From Halobacillus sp. Nhm2S1 (GTDB lineage Bacteria; Bacillota; Bacilli; Bacillales; Halobacillaceae): DNA of 64,000 nucleotides. Position 1 is the first letter of the stretch; the number at the start of each line of letters is the position of its first letter. Shown one piece after another: positions 15,467-24,315 of the stretch. The position numbers and the translations under genes are program-made. The stretch spans positions 124,001-188,000 of the forward strand of contig NZ_JAIEZV010000003.1 of the NCBI RefSeq assembly GCF_019599545.1, read 5' to 3'. A model generated the notes under the pieces. It saw only the letters and a program-made list of their open reading frames with translations. It ran no database searches and was not told the DNA's origin.

Positions 15467-16375
15467 TTACTGCACAGATCTCTTTCTGATGAATAGGACA
15501 CTTCCAGCAAGCAGCACCATTGTCGCACCAAGTAAAGCATACATTAGGTTCGGGCTTGCTGTATCCGGAAGTTCGCCTCCGACAGCATCCTCAATCGGCT
15601 GAGCATTATCCAGCACCTCTTGAGGGATTTGGATTTCTCCAACACCGTTAAAGTTATCCAGTGTCATTTCTGTCTCTTGAGTAACAGGCATCGGCTGTCC
15701 TTCTTCTGTTTCTATTTCCATTTCCAAATGAACGTAGCTGGACGTCAAATAATGGTTCTCTTTGTCAATCGTCATTTTATAAGTCACATCTTTGATTGTG
15801 ATTTTATCAAGGAGTTCTTCACCCAATTCCTTTAAACCACTCTCACCTTCACCTGAACCCATTCCCTGCTGAAGCATTTTCATCGACATCTTCAGGAGCT
15901 TCTCCCCGTCACCCTCATATTGAAGGACATAGGATCCGTCCTTTTCTTCCACACTCATATCACCGGCCAGAGGAGTTGCCTGTGCCATTTGACCTTCAGC
16001 AAGCATCGATTGCATCACTTCCTGGCTGGAATCATCAGAGAGCTTCACCCATCCTTGCCCTGGAAGTTCACTGTAATAGCCTTCTTCTGTAAAGTAAGAC
16101 TCCGTCGTCTCTCCTGCCAATTCTGTCTTCATATAGAAGGCGAACGGATCCATGGTGATATCCGCCATGGTTTTTGTTTCCATCCCCTCTCCTTCATTCA
16201 TCATCGGCATTTCCATCATCGCGACTTGTTCCATTGAATAACTATCCAGGTTCATCATCGCTTCATTCGATTTCTTTAACACTTCCTCTGCCGACATATC
16301 CGCAGCGAATACTTGAAGAGGAAACAGGAACAACACCAGAGCACTCAATAGCAGCAGGTTACACTTTTTCAACAT
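15467..16375 (-). CDS. Sortase-anchored surface protein with LPDTA signal
   Basis: The 302-residue precursor has a Sec signal peptide (LLLLSALVLFLFPLQVFAADM, cleavage after AFA or AAD likely), a roughly 240-residue exported domain resembling the DUF6612/LppX-like fold of Bacillus (MSAEEVLKKSNEAMMNLDSY, YFTEEGYYSELPGQGWVKL), and a C-terminal sorting signal: LPDTA at 269-273, a hydrophobic span and an RKR tail. The LPxTA form fits a class D sortase, encoded next. The domain is rich in Met and acidic residues, as expected in a halophile. The ligand is unknown. Confidence 0.8.
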   Translation of the reverse strand: MLKKCNLLLLSALVLFLFPLQVFAADMSAEEVLKKSNEAMMNLDSYSMEQVAMMEMPMMNEGEGMETKTMADITMDPFAFYMKTELAGETTESYFTEEGYYSELPGQGWVKLSDDSSQEVMQSMLAEGQMAQATPLAGDMSVEEKDGSYVLQYEGDGEKLLKMSMKMLQQGMGSGEGESGLKELGEELLDKITIKDVTYKMTIDKENHYLTSSYVHLEMEIETEEGQPMPVTQETEMTLDNFNGVGEIQIPQEVLDNAQPIEDAVGGELPDTASPNLMYALLGATMVLLAGSVLFIRKRSVQ

Positions 16376-16562
16376 CCAAACACTCCCGAATTTTATTCGG
16401 TAAAAAAAGAGGCTTTTCTATGTAGCGACAAAAGCTGACTTTTACATCCCACTATTTTCCACCTAACCCTCTATATCCTTCAGTCCTCAAAAATAAACAC
16501 TTTTTTCCATATTTCTTGGTGGAATTTCCGATGCTTCTCTTCCATACCTGAAAGAATCACAT

Positions 16563-16608
16563 AAAAAAGCAGACAATGAATGCTGGCGTTGTCTGCTCTC
16601 TCTTTTTG
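16563..16608 (-). terminator. Terminator of the DUF421 gene
   Basis: On the minus strand GCAGACAA and TTGTCTGC form the stem, followed by TTTTTTAT. It lies in the 360-bp gap between the surface protein and DUF421 genes; the rest of that gap holds nothing else recognised. Confidence 0.75.
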
Positions 16609-16737
16609 TAGTTTTCTCTTTCATCCCCAGTTAGACAATTAAAGTCTGCACGGAATCACGGATCTTCTGCCTAATCTTGAGCAAGAAAACGTGTAGGCCG
16701 CATTCTCCTCAAACAAATTCGTCTAATAACCATTGCT

Positions 16738-17418
16738 TTATTTCATTGTTTCAATAAATAAAGTTCCGTCCGAATTGACCTGGGCAACGAGGACGTCTTT
16801 CCGGTTAGACACGCCATGGGACTGCAACCGATCTTCCAACCAGGCTTCACTGTATCCACTTGCATTCAACTGATCAGGAAGTACTTTCCCCTGCACCATG
16901 ACGACATGTGAAAACGTCACCGGATGAGGGTCAAGCTTCAAATCAAGGGGTGTGATAGAGGAAAACTGCGCTTTTCTTAAAACGCTTACGGATCCGTCCG
17001 TTTCCAAAATGGCAGTCTGCACGTCACTGAATTGGAACACCCCCGCTTTCCTTAATTCAGCAATAAGTTCATCGACGTTGAAACGTACTTTTTTCATATT
17101 TTTTATTAGGATTTTCCCATTGTCCATTAATACAGTGGGTTGACTATTCACAAGTTTCCTGATTGTCAGACTTTTAAGTGTGAGATAGTCGATGAGAAGG
17201 ACAAGGGCAGCGAAGGTAAGCAGTCCAAGTGCGCCTCTCGCAAGCGTCACATTATCAGAGAGGAAAGTCGTTGCTGTCATGGAGCCAAGGGTGATGCCGG
17301 CGATAAAGTCAAAAAGCGTCATTTGTGAAATTAACTTTTTGCTTAGGATTCTTGCTAAAACGTATAGGGTTATAAAAACGGTGACTCCTGTTCCGATGAA
17401 CTCCAACCACTCATTCAT
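16738..17418 (-). CDS. DUF421 (YetF-like) membrane protein
   Basis: The 226-residue protein has three N-terminal membrane segments (FIGTGVTVFITLYVLARIL, LFDFIAGITLGSMTATTFL, ALGLLTFAALVLLIDYLTL) and a cytosolic alpha/beta domain with the DUF421 block QPTVLMDNGKILIKNMKK and FQFSDVQTAILETDGSVSV. The ATG at 17418 has AGGAGG upstream; the longer frame adds 23 unconserved residues. Several paralogues are usual in Bacilli, some tied to spore or stress functions. Biochemical role unknown. Confidence 0.8.
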   Translation of the reverse strand: MNEWLEFIGTGVTVFITLYVLARILSKKLISQMTLFDFIAGITLGSMTATTFLSDNVTLARGALGLLTFAALVLLIDYLTLKSLTIRKLVNSQPTVLMDNGKILIKNMKKVRFNVDELIAELRKAGVFQFSDVQTAILETDGSVSVLRKAQFSSITPLDLKLDPHPVTFSHVVMVQGKVLPDQLNASGYSEAWLEDRLQSHGVSNRKDVLVAQVNSDGTLFIETMK

Positions 17419-17487
17419 AAGCGTATTCCTCCTCTCTTTTATTATTTCTTTTCCTGTCCCATTTATGTTCATATGCTTTGGGATCAT

Positions 17488-17520
17488 AAAAAAACAGCAA
17501 CCCTTGTAAGGTTGCTGTTT
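17488..17520 (-). terminator. Terminator of the Nudix/membrane-protein pair
   Basis: On the minus strand AAACAGCAACC, loop, GGGTTGCTGTTT, then a T-run, 8 bp after the stop at 17528. Confidence 0.85.
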
Positions 17521-17527
17521 CTATCCG

Positions 17528-17791
17528 TCAGCCTTCTTTTGGTTCAGGCAGGTATTTTGTAAAGAAAGCACCGGTCATAAAGCAGATCCCGAGAATGAAC
17601 CAGGTGATGATACCTCCAAACTCAAACAAATAGGATCCTAGAGCCACAATCGGTGCAACAACAAAAGCCCCTGGTGTGACATAGCTCTTCCATCCATAAT
17701 CTCCTTTCAGATTTTTCCTCTTCTTATAAATCACATAAATATATCCAGCTACCAAAACCGCTGTGATCATCAGCATGAAAAATTCCAGCAT
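17528..17791 (-). CDS. Small membrane protein, 87 residues
   Basis: Three hydrophobic segments (FFMLMITAVLVAGYIYVIY, GAFVVAPIVALGSYLFEFG, ITWFILGICFMTGAFF) are separated by a KKRKNLKGDYGWKSY loop. The ATG at 17791 follows GGGGGA; an upstream ATG at 17806 has no spacing for a ribosome site. It lies 12 bp after the Nudix gene and probably shares its transcript. Function unknown. Confidence 0.65.
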   Translation of the reverse strand: MLEFFMLMITAVLVAGYIYVIYKKRKNLKGDYGWKSYVTPGAFVVAPIVALGSYLFEFGGIITWFILGICFMTGAFFTKYLPEPKEG

Positions 17792-17802
17792 ATAATCCCC
17801 CG

Positions 17803-18252
17803 TCATTCATGTTTTTTCAAGTATGGTTGTAGATATTCATGGTATTCCTTTGTTAAGCCTACGGGCATCTGGTTCATGGGAAAGAAGGTGGCTTCCCGTG
17901 ATTCTTCTCCATCCACCTCTATCACCCCTTCATATTCATCCGTTTTGTAGACAGCAGTCACAGAGTACAGTTCATCCCCATTGGAAACCTTAAAGAAATA
18001 GTCCTTACCTGAGAAGATATCCAAAAGTTCAAGCTCACCGATTTTGAGGCCTGTTTCCTCTTTCACTTCCCTGCGTGCGGTTTCCTCCAAGCTTTCTCCA
18101 AGCTCCATTAAACCACCCGGAAGCCCCCACCCACCGTCCTTGCGGTGTTGCAGAAGAATTTCCTGTCGATCATTCTCGATGATGACGACAGCCCCAGGTA
18201 GAATCAACGGTCTTGTTCCGACTTCTTTTCGAAGCTCTTTGACGTAATCCAT
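17803..18252 (-). CDS. Nudix hydrolase
   Basis: The 149-residue protein carries a complete Nudix box, GGLMELGESLEETARREVKEETGL in effect, with all metal-binding Glu residues. It resembles Bacillus YjhB/YtkD-sized housekeeping Nudix proteins that hydrolyse nucleoside diphosphates linked to another moiety. The start has AGGAGAGG. It is the first gene of a two-gene unit with the small membrane protein. The substrate cannot be told from sequence. Confidence 0.85.
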   Translation of the reverse strand: MDYVKELRKEVGTRPLILPGAVVIIENDRQEILLQHRKDGGWGLPGGLMELGESLEETARREVKEETGLKIGELELLDIFSGKDYFFKVSNGDELYSVTAVYKTDEYEGVIEVDGEESREATFFPMNQMPVGLTKEYHEYLQPYLKKHE

Positions 18253-18456
18253 CTACAAATCCTCTCCTTAAGGAATAGATACAAACCCTTTACTCTATTA
18301 AAAAAGTCTTGATATCGATCTATGTAAGGTGATGCCCTTTCCTATGTAACCTGGGTGAATGTTGTTCCCCCATCATTCAAGTGTCGAAGTGTAGAGATAT
18401 TCCTGAACTTCACTGGACCACTTTGAATATCCCCATGATCCCCTCTCCCTTTTCAT

Positions 18457-18741
18457 TCATGGGATCAATAATGCCCCGAGCACGAAGACACCGGCAATGT
18501 AAAAGCCGATCAGAGACCCCCATGACAGTGGTTTTCTCATGAACACGACGACTTTCCGCAGCCAGCGGAACAAAGCATACATCACTAGAAACAGGATGCT
18601 GTAACCAATGAAGCTCCATCCCTCACCAACGAGGATGACCATCGTGTTATGAAAAAGAGTGAACAACAGCATAAACAAAAGAAACCATAGTTCTTTGAAC
18701 TTTGCAAAATCACTTTTTCTCTGTTGTTTTTCCTGATGCAT
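18457..18741 (-). CDS. Small membrane protein, 94 residues
   Basis: A basic N-terminus (MHQEKQQRKSDFAKFK) precedes three membrane segments (LWFLLFMLLFTLFHNTMVI, FIGYSILFLVMYALFRWL, LIGFYIAGVFVLGALLIP). The start has AAGGAAGGAG. No family recognised. Confidence 0.55.
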   Translation of the reverse strand: MHQEKQQRKSDFAKFKELWFLLFMLLFTLFHNTMVILVGEGWSFIGYSILFLVMYALFRWLRKVVVFMRKPLSWGSLIGFYIAGVFVLGALLIP

Positions 18742-18804
18742 TCGTAATCTCCTTCCTTGTTAAAACGCTATCATCAAAAGTAACTTTACCACTCCCCAAT
18801 CAGA

Positions 18805-19641
18805 CTAGTCAAAGTGGGCACGGATGACTTGGTTAAACTTCTGCTCCTCTTCCAGGTGTGGGTAGTGATTGCTTTGATGGAACCGGAGATGAATAGCACC
18901 TGGTACACTCTCCACGATTTCCTCAGAATAAGAGGGCGGGCATTGAACATCGTGCTTTCCGGATATGACCAGCGTTTTTACAGTGATGAGACCTAACTTC
19001 CTTGTCACATCAAACGTATGAAGCTCCCGGGCAAAGAAGTTCATTCGGACCGCTGACATCTTCTTTACAATCGGTCGGTTAAAATAGTGCTCATAATGTT
19101 GTGGTTTCCACAAAGAAAGTTTTGTCCGTTCGACCGTTAGTTCTCTTCTTCTTTCCTCAGAGAGATCCTGATTTTTCAACTGCTCGATCAGCGATTGCAT
19201 ATGATCAAATTCCGGGTGAGCTTCATTGTAGATACAATCCTCTGAAAAAGTCATATACTCTCGCGCGGCGGCATTGGCAATAACTAGAGTTTCCAGGCTT
19301 TCTGAAAAATAGATCCCGTAAACGACCGCTAACATCCCGCCAGTAGAATGACCCGCAAAACTCCAACACTCAAAACCCAATGCTTTTCGGATCGCTTCAA
19401 GATCTAAGACACTCTCAAGCATCGTCAATTCATGAGGCGATGATGCCTTGTCTGTCCGACCACACTCTTTCAAGTTGATTAAATAGACCGTATGACTCTC
19501 CACAAAAGCTTCTGCAAAATAGTCCCCCGTTACGTTGAACTCTGAATACAAATGGGTGACAGCAAGCGGAGATTCTTGTCCCTTTTCAAAAACTTCAAAG
19601 GTTCCACGGGCTGTTTCCACCATTGTCTGTTTCCACGACAT
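18805..19641 (-). CDS. Alpha/beta-hydrolase (proline iminopeptidase-like)
   Basis: The 278-residue enzyme has the alpha/beta-hydrolase triad: nucleophile Ser in GHSTGG, Asp in LVISGKHDVQ and His in SNHYPH. A lid-like helical insertion (ERRRELTVERTKLSLWKPQ) lies between strands, as in prolyl aminopeptidase-like proteins. The usual N-terminal HGxPG oxyanion loop is altered (VTHLYSEFN), so substrate and even activity are uncertain. Monocistronic, with GGGAGGGATAG before the ATG. Confidence 0.7.
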   Translation of the reverse strand: MSWKQTMVETARGTFEVFEKGQESPLAVTHLYSEFNVTGDYFAEAFVESHTVYLINLKECGRTDKASSPHELTMLESVLDLEAIRKALGFECWSFAGHSTGGMLAVVYGIYFSESLETLVIANAAAREYMTFSEDCIYNEAHPEFDHMQSLIEQLKNQDLSEERRRELTVERTKLSLWKPQHYEHYFNRPIVKKMSAVRMNFFARELHTFDVTRKLGLITVKTLVISGKHDVQCPPSYSEEIVESVPGAIHLRFHQSNHYPHLEEEQKFNQVIRAHFD

Positions 19642-19718
19642 CTTTCTATCCCTCCCCGATCTTACAAGTACCTTTACGATCGCACACTTGAGAGCGTTTC
19701 ATTTTTTCACCGTTTTTT

Positions 19719-19784
19719 GGTACCTGGTACCGACTTCCGAGCGACCATAAATGGTATCTCAACATAAGGAGTGTGTACCTGGAA
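19719..19784. repeat. REP-like words GGTACCTGGTACC and GTACCTGGAAC
   Basis: An odd palindrome GGTACCTGGTACC at 19719-19731 and a related word GTACCTGGAAC at 19774-19784 lie in the intergenic gap and share the core seen at 2722-2756. Confidence 0.4.
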
Positions 19785-19852
19785 CAAAGCCGAATCGTTC
19801 GGGTGCCCGGTTTGCCGCTCAGTCATGAACAAGAACAGGGAAGGCATAACGT

Positions 19853-19881
19853 TTGATAGAAAAGACGTGCTCTGAAATAAT
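19853..19881 (+). promoter_or_regulatory. Candidate sigma-A promoter of the FusB-like gene
   Basis: TTGATA at 19853-19858, a 17-bp spacer, and AATAAT at 19876-19881. The placement supports the start at 19910, not the longer frame that begins within the -35 region. Confidence 0.55.
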
Positions 19882-19909
19882 AAGAATAAAAAAAAACGGG
19901 GGTTTACTT

Positions 19910-20548
19910 ATGGAACGATTTATCCGCTCTGATCAATATCATTTTATAAAGAATCAGGCGCACAGCCTGTTGAATGGTCATATGACAACAAATGACGCCT
20001 CTGTCACCCAGGCCCTGCAATCGATCACGAACGAAAAAGTGTTGGATTTGTTTACAGAGCTTTCACCAGAGCAGGAACAACTGATTGCCCAAGCGAGTGA
20101 TGTCAAAGATGAAACCGATGCGATCCTTTACTTCTCCCGCTTAAAGCAGTATGTTGTGCCTTTTCCAAAGCTCTCTGAATCCGATATCAAAACGTTGTTC
20201 CCTAAAGTGAAAAAACTGAGAGTGCCTACAATCCCTGACGAAGAATGGGCAGAGCTCTCCTATATTGGATGGAACGATGCGTCAGCAAACAGAAAATACA
20301 TCATTACGACAGTGGATGGTGAGTTAACAGGGGTGTACGGCCACTACAAACCGTTTCAACAAAAGAGTATTTGTTCAATTTGCCACGAGCATGAAAAGGT
20401 GGGCATGTTCACGGCTACCTTTAAAGGGAAAAATGATGAAGAAACGATCAGCCGCGGCAATTATATCTGTCATAACAGTAAAAAATGCAATGAAAACATC
20501 CAGTCTCGTGAGCCGCTCGAATCCTTTATCAAACGCATGAAAGCATAA
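19910..20548 (+). CDS. FusB-family EF-G-binding protein
   Basis: The 212-residue protein matches the FusB/FusC (FBP zinc-finger) family in length and layout: an N-terminal four-helix part and a C-terminal treble-clef zinc finger with Cys155-x2-Cys158 and Cys187-x5-Cys193. Family members bind elongation factor G and help release it from the ribosome; the staphylococcal ones give fusidic acid resistance, while most Bacilli carry chromosomal homologues of less clear role. The ATG follows a GGGGG site. It is convergent with a drug exporter gene and shares its terminator. Confidence 0.8.
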   Translation: MERFIRSDQYHFIKNQAHSLLNGHMTTNDASVTQALQSITNEKVLDLFTELSPEQEQLIAQASDVKDETDAILYFSRLKQYVVPFPKLSESDIKTLFPKVKKLRVPTIPDEEWAELSYIGWNDASANRKYIITTVDGELTGVYGHYKPFQQKSICSICHEHEKVGMFTATFKGKNDEETISRGNYICHNSKKCNENIQSREPLESFIKRMKA

Positions 20549-20550
20549 AA

Positions 20551-20584
20551 AAGCAGGACCTTTTCCAGCGGAAAGGTCCTGCTT
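20551..20584. terminator. Bidirectional terminator
   Basis: AAGCAGGACCTTT and AAAGGTCCTGCTT form a perfect 13-bp stem between convergent genes, with A-runs on the left and TCT on the right. Confidence 0.85.
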
Positions 20585-20586
20585 CT

Positions 20587-22023
20587 CTATGATTGCTGTT
20601 CTGGTGAATAATCCGGAGCCACGGCTTTTCTAATGAACAAAGCAACGACGAATGTGAGAATCGCAAGACCTAAAGCAAACCAATAGGCGTGATGAACTCC
20701 AACAGTCATGGCACGATCCATGACTTCGCCTGTCACGTCACCTGAGACATTATTCAAATAGCTTCTCTCGCCCTGACTCATAATGCTTACGAAAATGGAA
20801 ACGCCAAGCGCTCCTCCAATCGGCTGCAGCGTATTGGCAATCGCCGTCCCGTGTGGATACAAATGCTTAGGCAGCTCATTCAACGCATTGGTCTGTGACG
20901 GCATAAGAACCGCTGACACCGCAAGCATCAGTAACACATAAGCAAGAATAAAGGACCAAACCGGAATGGAAGGATTGATATTGCTGAAGAAAATCATAAC
21001 ACCGACAAGGACCAATGTACCTGGAATGATCAACTTCCTTGGACCGAACTTATCAAAAAGTGTACCCATGACCGGCGACATCAAGCCATTGAGTAAAGCA
21101 CCAGGAAGCAGCAATAACCCCGCGGTCTTGGCTGAGAATCCTAGTGGCCCCTGCAAATACATCGGCATGACGATTTCCGACGCGAACATCGCCATGATGA
21201 CGATGACGAAAATCGTAATTCCTCTCGCATAGCTTTTATACGTAAACACTCGAACGTCCAATAACGGTTCTTCTAATTTCAATTGTCTAAGGACAAATAA
21301 AATTAAACTGAGAAAAGCGATGCTTAAAATGATGATGATATTGATCGAAGAGAATCCTTCTCCACTTTCCCCAGCGCTGCTGAACCCGTAGACGATCCCG
21401 CCGATTCCAACGGATGATAGTACGATTGAAATGATGTCCGCTTTCGGACGAGTCACTTCTCCTACATTCTCCAAAAACTTAACAGCAAATAATATGGAAA
21501 ACACGGCAAACGGAATGACGGTGATGAACAACCATCTCCAGCCCAGGAAGTCTACGATGACACCGGAAAGCGTAGGGCCGATGGCTGGGGCGAACATGAT
21601 GACAAGACCAAACGTCCCCATGACCCGGCCACGGACTGCCGGTTCATAAAGCAGTAATAATGCGTTCATAATGACTGGAATCAATAAACCGGTTCCCACC
21701 GCTTGAATCATCCGTCCTGTCAAAAGCATCGGGAAATTCATAGCCGATGCTGCGATGATCGTTCCTGCTAAGAACACCGTCATGACCCCGATGAACATTT
21801 GTCTCGTCGTGAACCATTGAATCAGTAACGCAGAAACCGGCATCAACACCCCCATCACCAGCATGAACCCGGTCGCCATCCATTGGACCGTAGGCGCATC
21901 CAGCCCGAACACTTCCATCAGTTCTGTGAGTGCAATATTAAGCAGCGTCTCATTCAGAACGGCAAAAAATGCGCCGATCATGAATGTAACGAGTATGATT
22001 TTTCTATTGTAGTGCTTTTCCAT
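20587..22023 (-). CDS. MFS multidrug transporter, DHA2 (EmrB/QacA) type
   Basis: The 478-residue protein has about 14 membrane segments, as in proton-linked DHA2 exporters. Visible marks are the first-helix motif (LNETLLNIALTELM), motif A-like RQMFIGVM, TGRMIQAVGTGLLIPVIMNA, and motif C (GPTLSGVIVDFLGWRWLF). It resembles Bacillus LmrB/MdtP-type drug exporters. No TetR or MarR regulator is adjacent. The drug is not predictable. Confidence 0.88.
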   Translation of the reverse strand: MEKHYNRKIILVTFMIGAFFAVLNETLLNIALTELMEVFGLDAPTVQWMATGFMLVMGVLMPVSALLIQWFTTRQMFIGVMTVFLAGTIIAASAMNFPMLLTGRMIQAVGTGLLIPVIMNALLLLYEPAVRGRVMGTFGLVIMFAPAIGPTLSGVIVDFLGWRWLFITVIPFAVFSILFAVKFLENVGEVTRPKADIISIVLSSVGIGGIVYGFSSAGESGEGFSSINIIIILSIAFLSLILFVLRQLKLEEPLLDVRVFTYKSYARGITIFVIVIMAMFASEIVMPMYLQGPLGFSAKTAGLLLLPGALLNGLMSPVMGTLFDKFGPRKLIIPGTLVLVGVMIFFSNINPSIPVWSFILAYVLLMLAVSAVLMPSQTNALNELPKHLYPHGTAIANTLQPIGGALGVSIFVSIMSQGERSYLNNVSGDVTGEVMDRAMTVGVHHAYWFALGLAILTFVVALFIRKAVAPDYSPEQQS

Positions 22024-22063
22024 CTCTATCCCTCTACTTCTCTTTATTTAAAATCCGAATATT

Positions 22064-22606
22064 CTACTTCTGCCATTCATCCGCTAAGATTCCGTAAATC
22101 GTGTGATCGACATAATGGTCATACAACCATTCTGCACACCTGATTCTTCCTTCCTCCTTGAACCCAAGACGCTTAGGAATGGCCGCGCTCTTTTCATTGC
22201 CTTCGGCCACACCGATCTCCACTCGGTTCATGTTCATTTCCAATAAGGCATAATCCGTCAAAGCTTTCACCACCCGGGTCATGATTCCTTTCCCCTGGAA
22301 TTCCTGCCCGAGCCAGTAACCGATTTTGACGATTTTATTGGTGTGGTCGATTTCATTAAACCCTGCGGTACCAACAATGACGCTATTATAGATTACCATA
22401 GTCGTCATGCTTTTGTTTTCTGAAAATCCTCGCCTCCCAGATTGAATGAATGATTTCGTATCTTCCACTGTTTTCGTAGAATCAAGCCATGGAAGCCACT
22501 CACGCAAATATGATCGTGAACCGTCTGTCAGTTGAAATAGTGCTTCCGCATCCTCTGGACCTGCAAGTTTAAGTGATAGCTCATGATCAATCTTATGTAC
22601 AAACAT
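22064..22606 (-). CDS. GNAT N-acetyltransferase, RimL/YdaF-like
   Basis: The 180-residue enzyme opens MFVHKIDHELSLKLAGPEDAEALFQL and has the acetyl-CoA loop region QEFQGKGIMTRVVKALTDYAL and the RimL-type NRVEIGVAEGNEKSAAIPKRLGF. This matches B. subtilis YdaF-like ribosomal protein acetyltransferases. The ATG at 22606 follows AAGGGGGAG; the longer frame has no site. Substrate inferred from family only. Confidence 0.85.
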   Translation of the reverse strand: MFVHKIDHELSLKLAGPEDAEALFQLTDGSRSYLREWLPWLDSTKTVEDTKSFIQSGRRGFSENKSMTTMVIYNSVIVGTAGFNEIDHTNKIVKIGYWLGQEFQGKGIMTRVVKALTDYALLEMNMNRVEIGVAEGNEKSAAIPKRLGFKEEGRIRCAEWLYDHYVDHTIYGILADEWQK

Positions 22607-22644
22607 ACTTTCTCCCCCTTTTTTCATCATTTTACCATGAACCT

Positions 22645-22673
22645 TTGACAACGGAACAAAGATAAGGTAAATT
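22645..22673 (+). promoter_or_regulatory. Sigma-A promoter of guaC
   Basis: A consensus TTGACA at 22645-22650, a 17-bp spacer and TAAATT at 22668-22673. The start codon is 62 bp further on. No purine riboswitch fold was seen in the short leader. Confidence 0.65.
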
Positions 22674-22735
22674 ACAAATGTACGAACAATAAAATTAACT
22701 AACCTTAAAATATTCGGTTTTTAGGAGTGAAATCC

Positions 22736-23719
22736 ATGGAAAACGTATTTGATTATGAAGATATTCAACTGATTCCCGCAAAATGTGTCGTAAACAGCCG
22801 TTCGGCCTGTGATCCGTCCGTAAAGCTCGGCAACCATACATTCAAACTTCCTGTCGTCCCTGCCAACATGCAGACGATCATCGATGAAACGATCGCAACT
22901 CAATTAGCACAAGAAGGTTATTTCTATGTCATGCACCGCTTTGAGCCGGAAACTCGTTTGTCTTTTGTCGAAAAGATGCACGCACAAGGATTGATCGCTT
23001 CCATCAGTGTTGGGGTGAAGCCGGAGGAATACGAGTTTGTTCAGATGTTGGCGACGAAGGAACTGGTCCCTGAATACATCACGATCGATATCGCCCACGG
23101 CCATTCCACCGCTGTCATTGAAATGATTCAACACATCAAACAACATTTACCGGAAACGTTTGTGATCGCTGGAAATGTCGGAACACCTGAAGCCGTCCGT
23201 GAACTGGAAAACGCAGGAGCGGACGCAACCAAGGTAGGAATCGGACCAGGAAAAGTGTGCATCACGAAAATCAAAACCGGATTCGGTACAGGAGGCTGGC
23301 AGTTGGCCGCACTGCGCTGGTGTGCGAAAGCGGCAAGCAAACCTGTCATCGCTGATGGCGGTATCCGCACTCATGGCGACATCGCCAAATCCATCCGTTT
23401 TGGCGCGACGATGGTCATGATTGGCTCTCTTTTCGCCGGTCACGAAGAGTCTCCTGGTGACACAGTTGAAAGAGACGGCAAGCTTTACAAGGAATACTTC
23501 GGCTCTGCTTCTGAGTTCCAAAAAGGAGAAAAGAAGAACGTAGAAGGCAAGAAAATGTTTGTCGAACATAAAGGTGCCCTTCAAGATACACTGACAGAAA
23601 TGGAACAGGACCTGCAGTCCGCAATCAGTTACGCTGGTGGCACAGACCTTGACAGTATCCGGCACGTCGACTATGTCATCGTTAAAAATTCCATCTTCAA
23701 TGGAGATAAAGTCTATTAA
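22736..23719 (+). CDS. guaC: GMP reductase
   Basis: The 327-residue protein is a GuaC-type member of the IMPDH/GMPR barrel family: [32 protein letters not shown], the catalytic cysteine Cys175 in [26 protein letters not shown], and [19 protein letters not shown]. It lacks the CBS domains of IMP dehydrogenase. It converts GMP to IMP with NADPH for purine salvage. The ATG at 22736 has AGGAGTG at 7 bp. Monocistronic, with its own promoter and terminator. Confidence 0.95.
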   Translation: MENVFDYEDIQLIPAKCVVNSRSACDPSVKLGNHTFKLPVVPANMQTIIDETIATQLAQEGYFYVMHRFEPETRLSFVEKMHAQGLIASISVGVKPEEYEFVQMLATKELVPEYITIDIAHGHSTAVIEMIQHIKQHLPETFVIAGNVGTPEAVRELENAGADATKVGIGPGKVCITKIKTGFGTGGWQLAALRWCAKAASKPVIADGGIRTHGDIAKSIRFGATMVMIGSLFAGHEESPGDTVERDGKLYKEYFGSASEFQKGEKKNVEGKKMFVEHKGALQDTLTEMEQDLQSAISYAGGTDLDSIRHVDYVIVKNSIFNGDKVY

Positions 23720-23720
23720 A

Positions 23721-23745
23721 AAAGAGCCCCGAGCGGGCTCTTTTT
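23721..23745. terminator. Terminator between guaC and GyrI-like gene
   Basis: AAAGAGCCC, loop CGAGC, GGGCTCTTT, then TT; A- and T-runs on both sides let it serve both convergent genes. Confidence 0.9.
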
Positions 23746-23748
23746 ATT

Positions 23749-24219
23749 TTACGCTTGTATAGGAATGTAAATATCAAAATGAGGATCATCAAAATCCCGG
23801 TCGACGGGATACTTTTCGAATTTTAATGGCAGCCCATCATAATAGTTCGTTGCCGGCTCAAGGTAGGGCTTCGCATTTCCATCTCTGAACCATTGGTAGA
23901 TCGATGCATAGGTTTCACCAATATCTCTGCCTTTCGGATGATGAACGTTCATATATGTATGGAACTGTACGTTCATTTCATCATAATCTTCTTGAGTGTT
24001 CGCATCTTCCACCTCGAAGCCGCTGAAATGGACAAAGCCATTTTCAATCGTATGAACCGATAACCCCCATTGATAATCCGGGTCCATAGGATTTATTTCT
24101 TCTTTTTCAGTTTCCACCTTTTTAATCACTTCTTTTAATCCAGGGACTTGTTCACAAGTTCCTTCCCATTTTCGCCCTCTTACCTTGAAAGCGGGTAAAG
24201 TAACAATATTCACTTCCAT
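23749..24219 (-). CDS. GyrI-like/effector-binding domain protein
   Basis: The 156-residue product (MEVNIVTLPAFKVRGRKWEG...) has the SHS2 barrel pattern of GyrI-like small-molecule-binding proteins, including the C-terminal GLPLKFEKYPVDRDFDDPHFDIYIPI. Such standalone domains bind hydrophobic cations or act as hydrolases for some drugs. The start at 24219 has AAAGGAGG. The same domain is fused to an AraC regulator at 52.1 kb. No partner regulator is adjacent. Confidence 0.75.
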   Translation of the reverse strand: MEVNIVTLPAFKVRGRKWEGTCEQVPGLKEVIKKVETEKEEINPMDPDYQWGLSVHTIENGFVHFSGFEVEDANTQEDYDEMNVQFHTYMNVHHPKGRDIGETYASIYQWFRDGNAKPYLEPATNYYDGLPLKFEKYPVDRDFDDPHFDIYIPIQA

Positions 24220-24315
24220 GACATGACCTCCTTTCGTGTATAGATTCTCCATACCAGAAGTCATTTCCTCTAGGAACCTGTGCACTTATTCTAGATTTGA
24301 AGATTCCAAGAGAAC

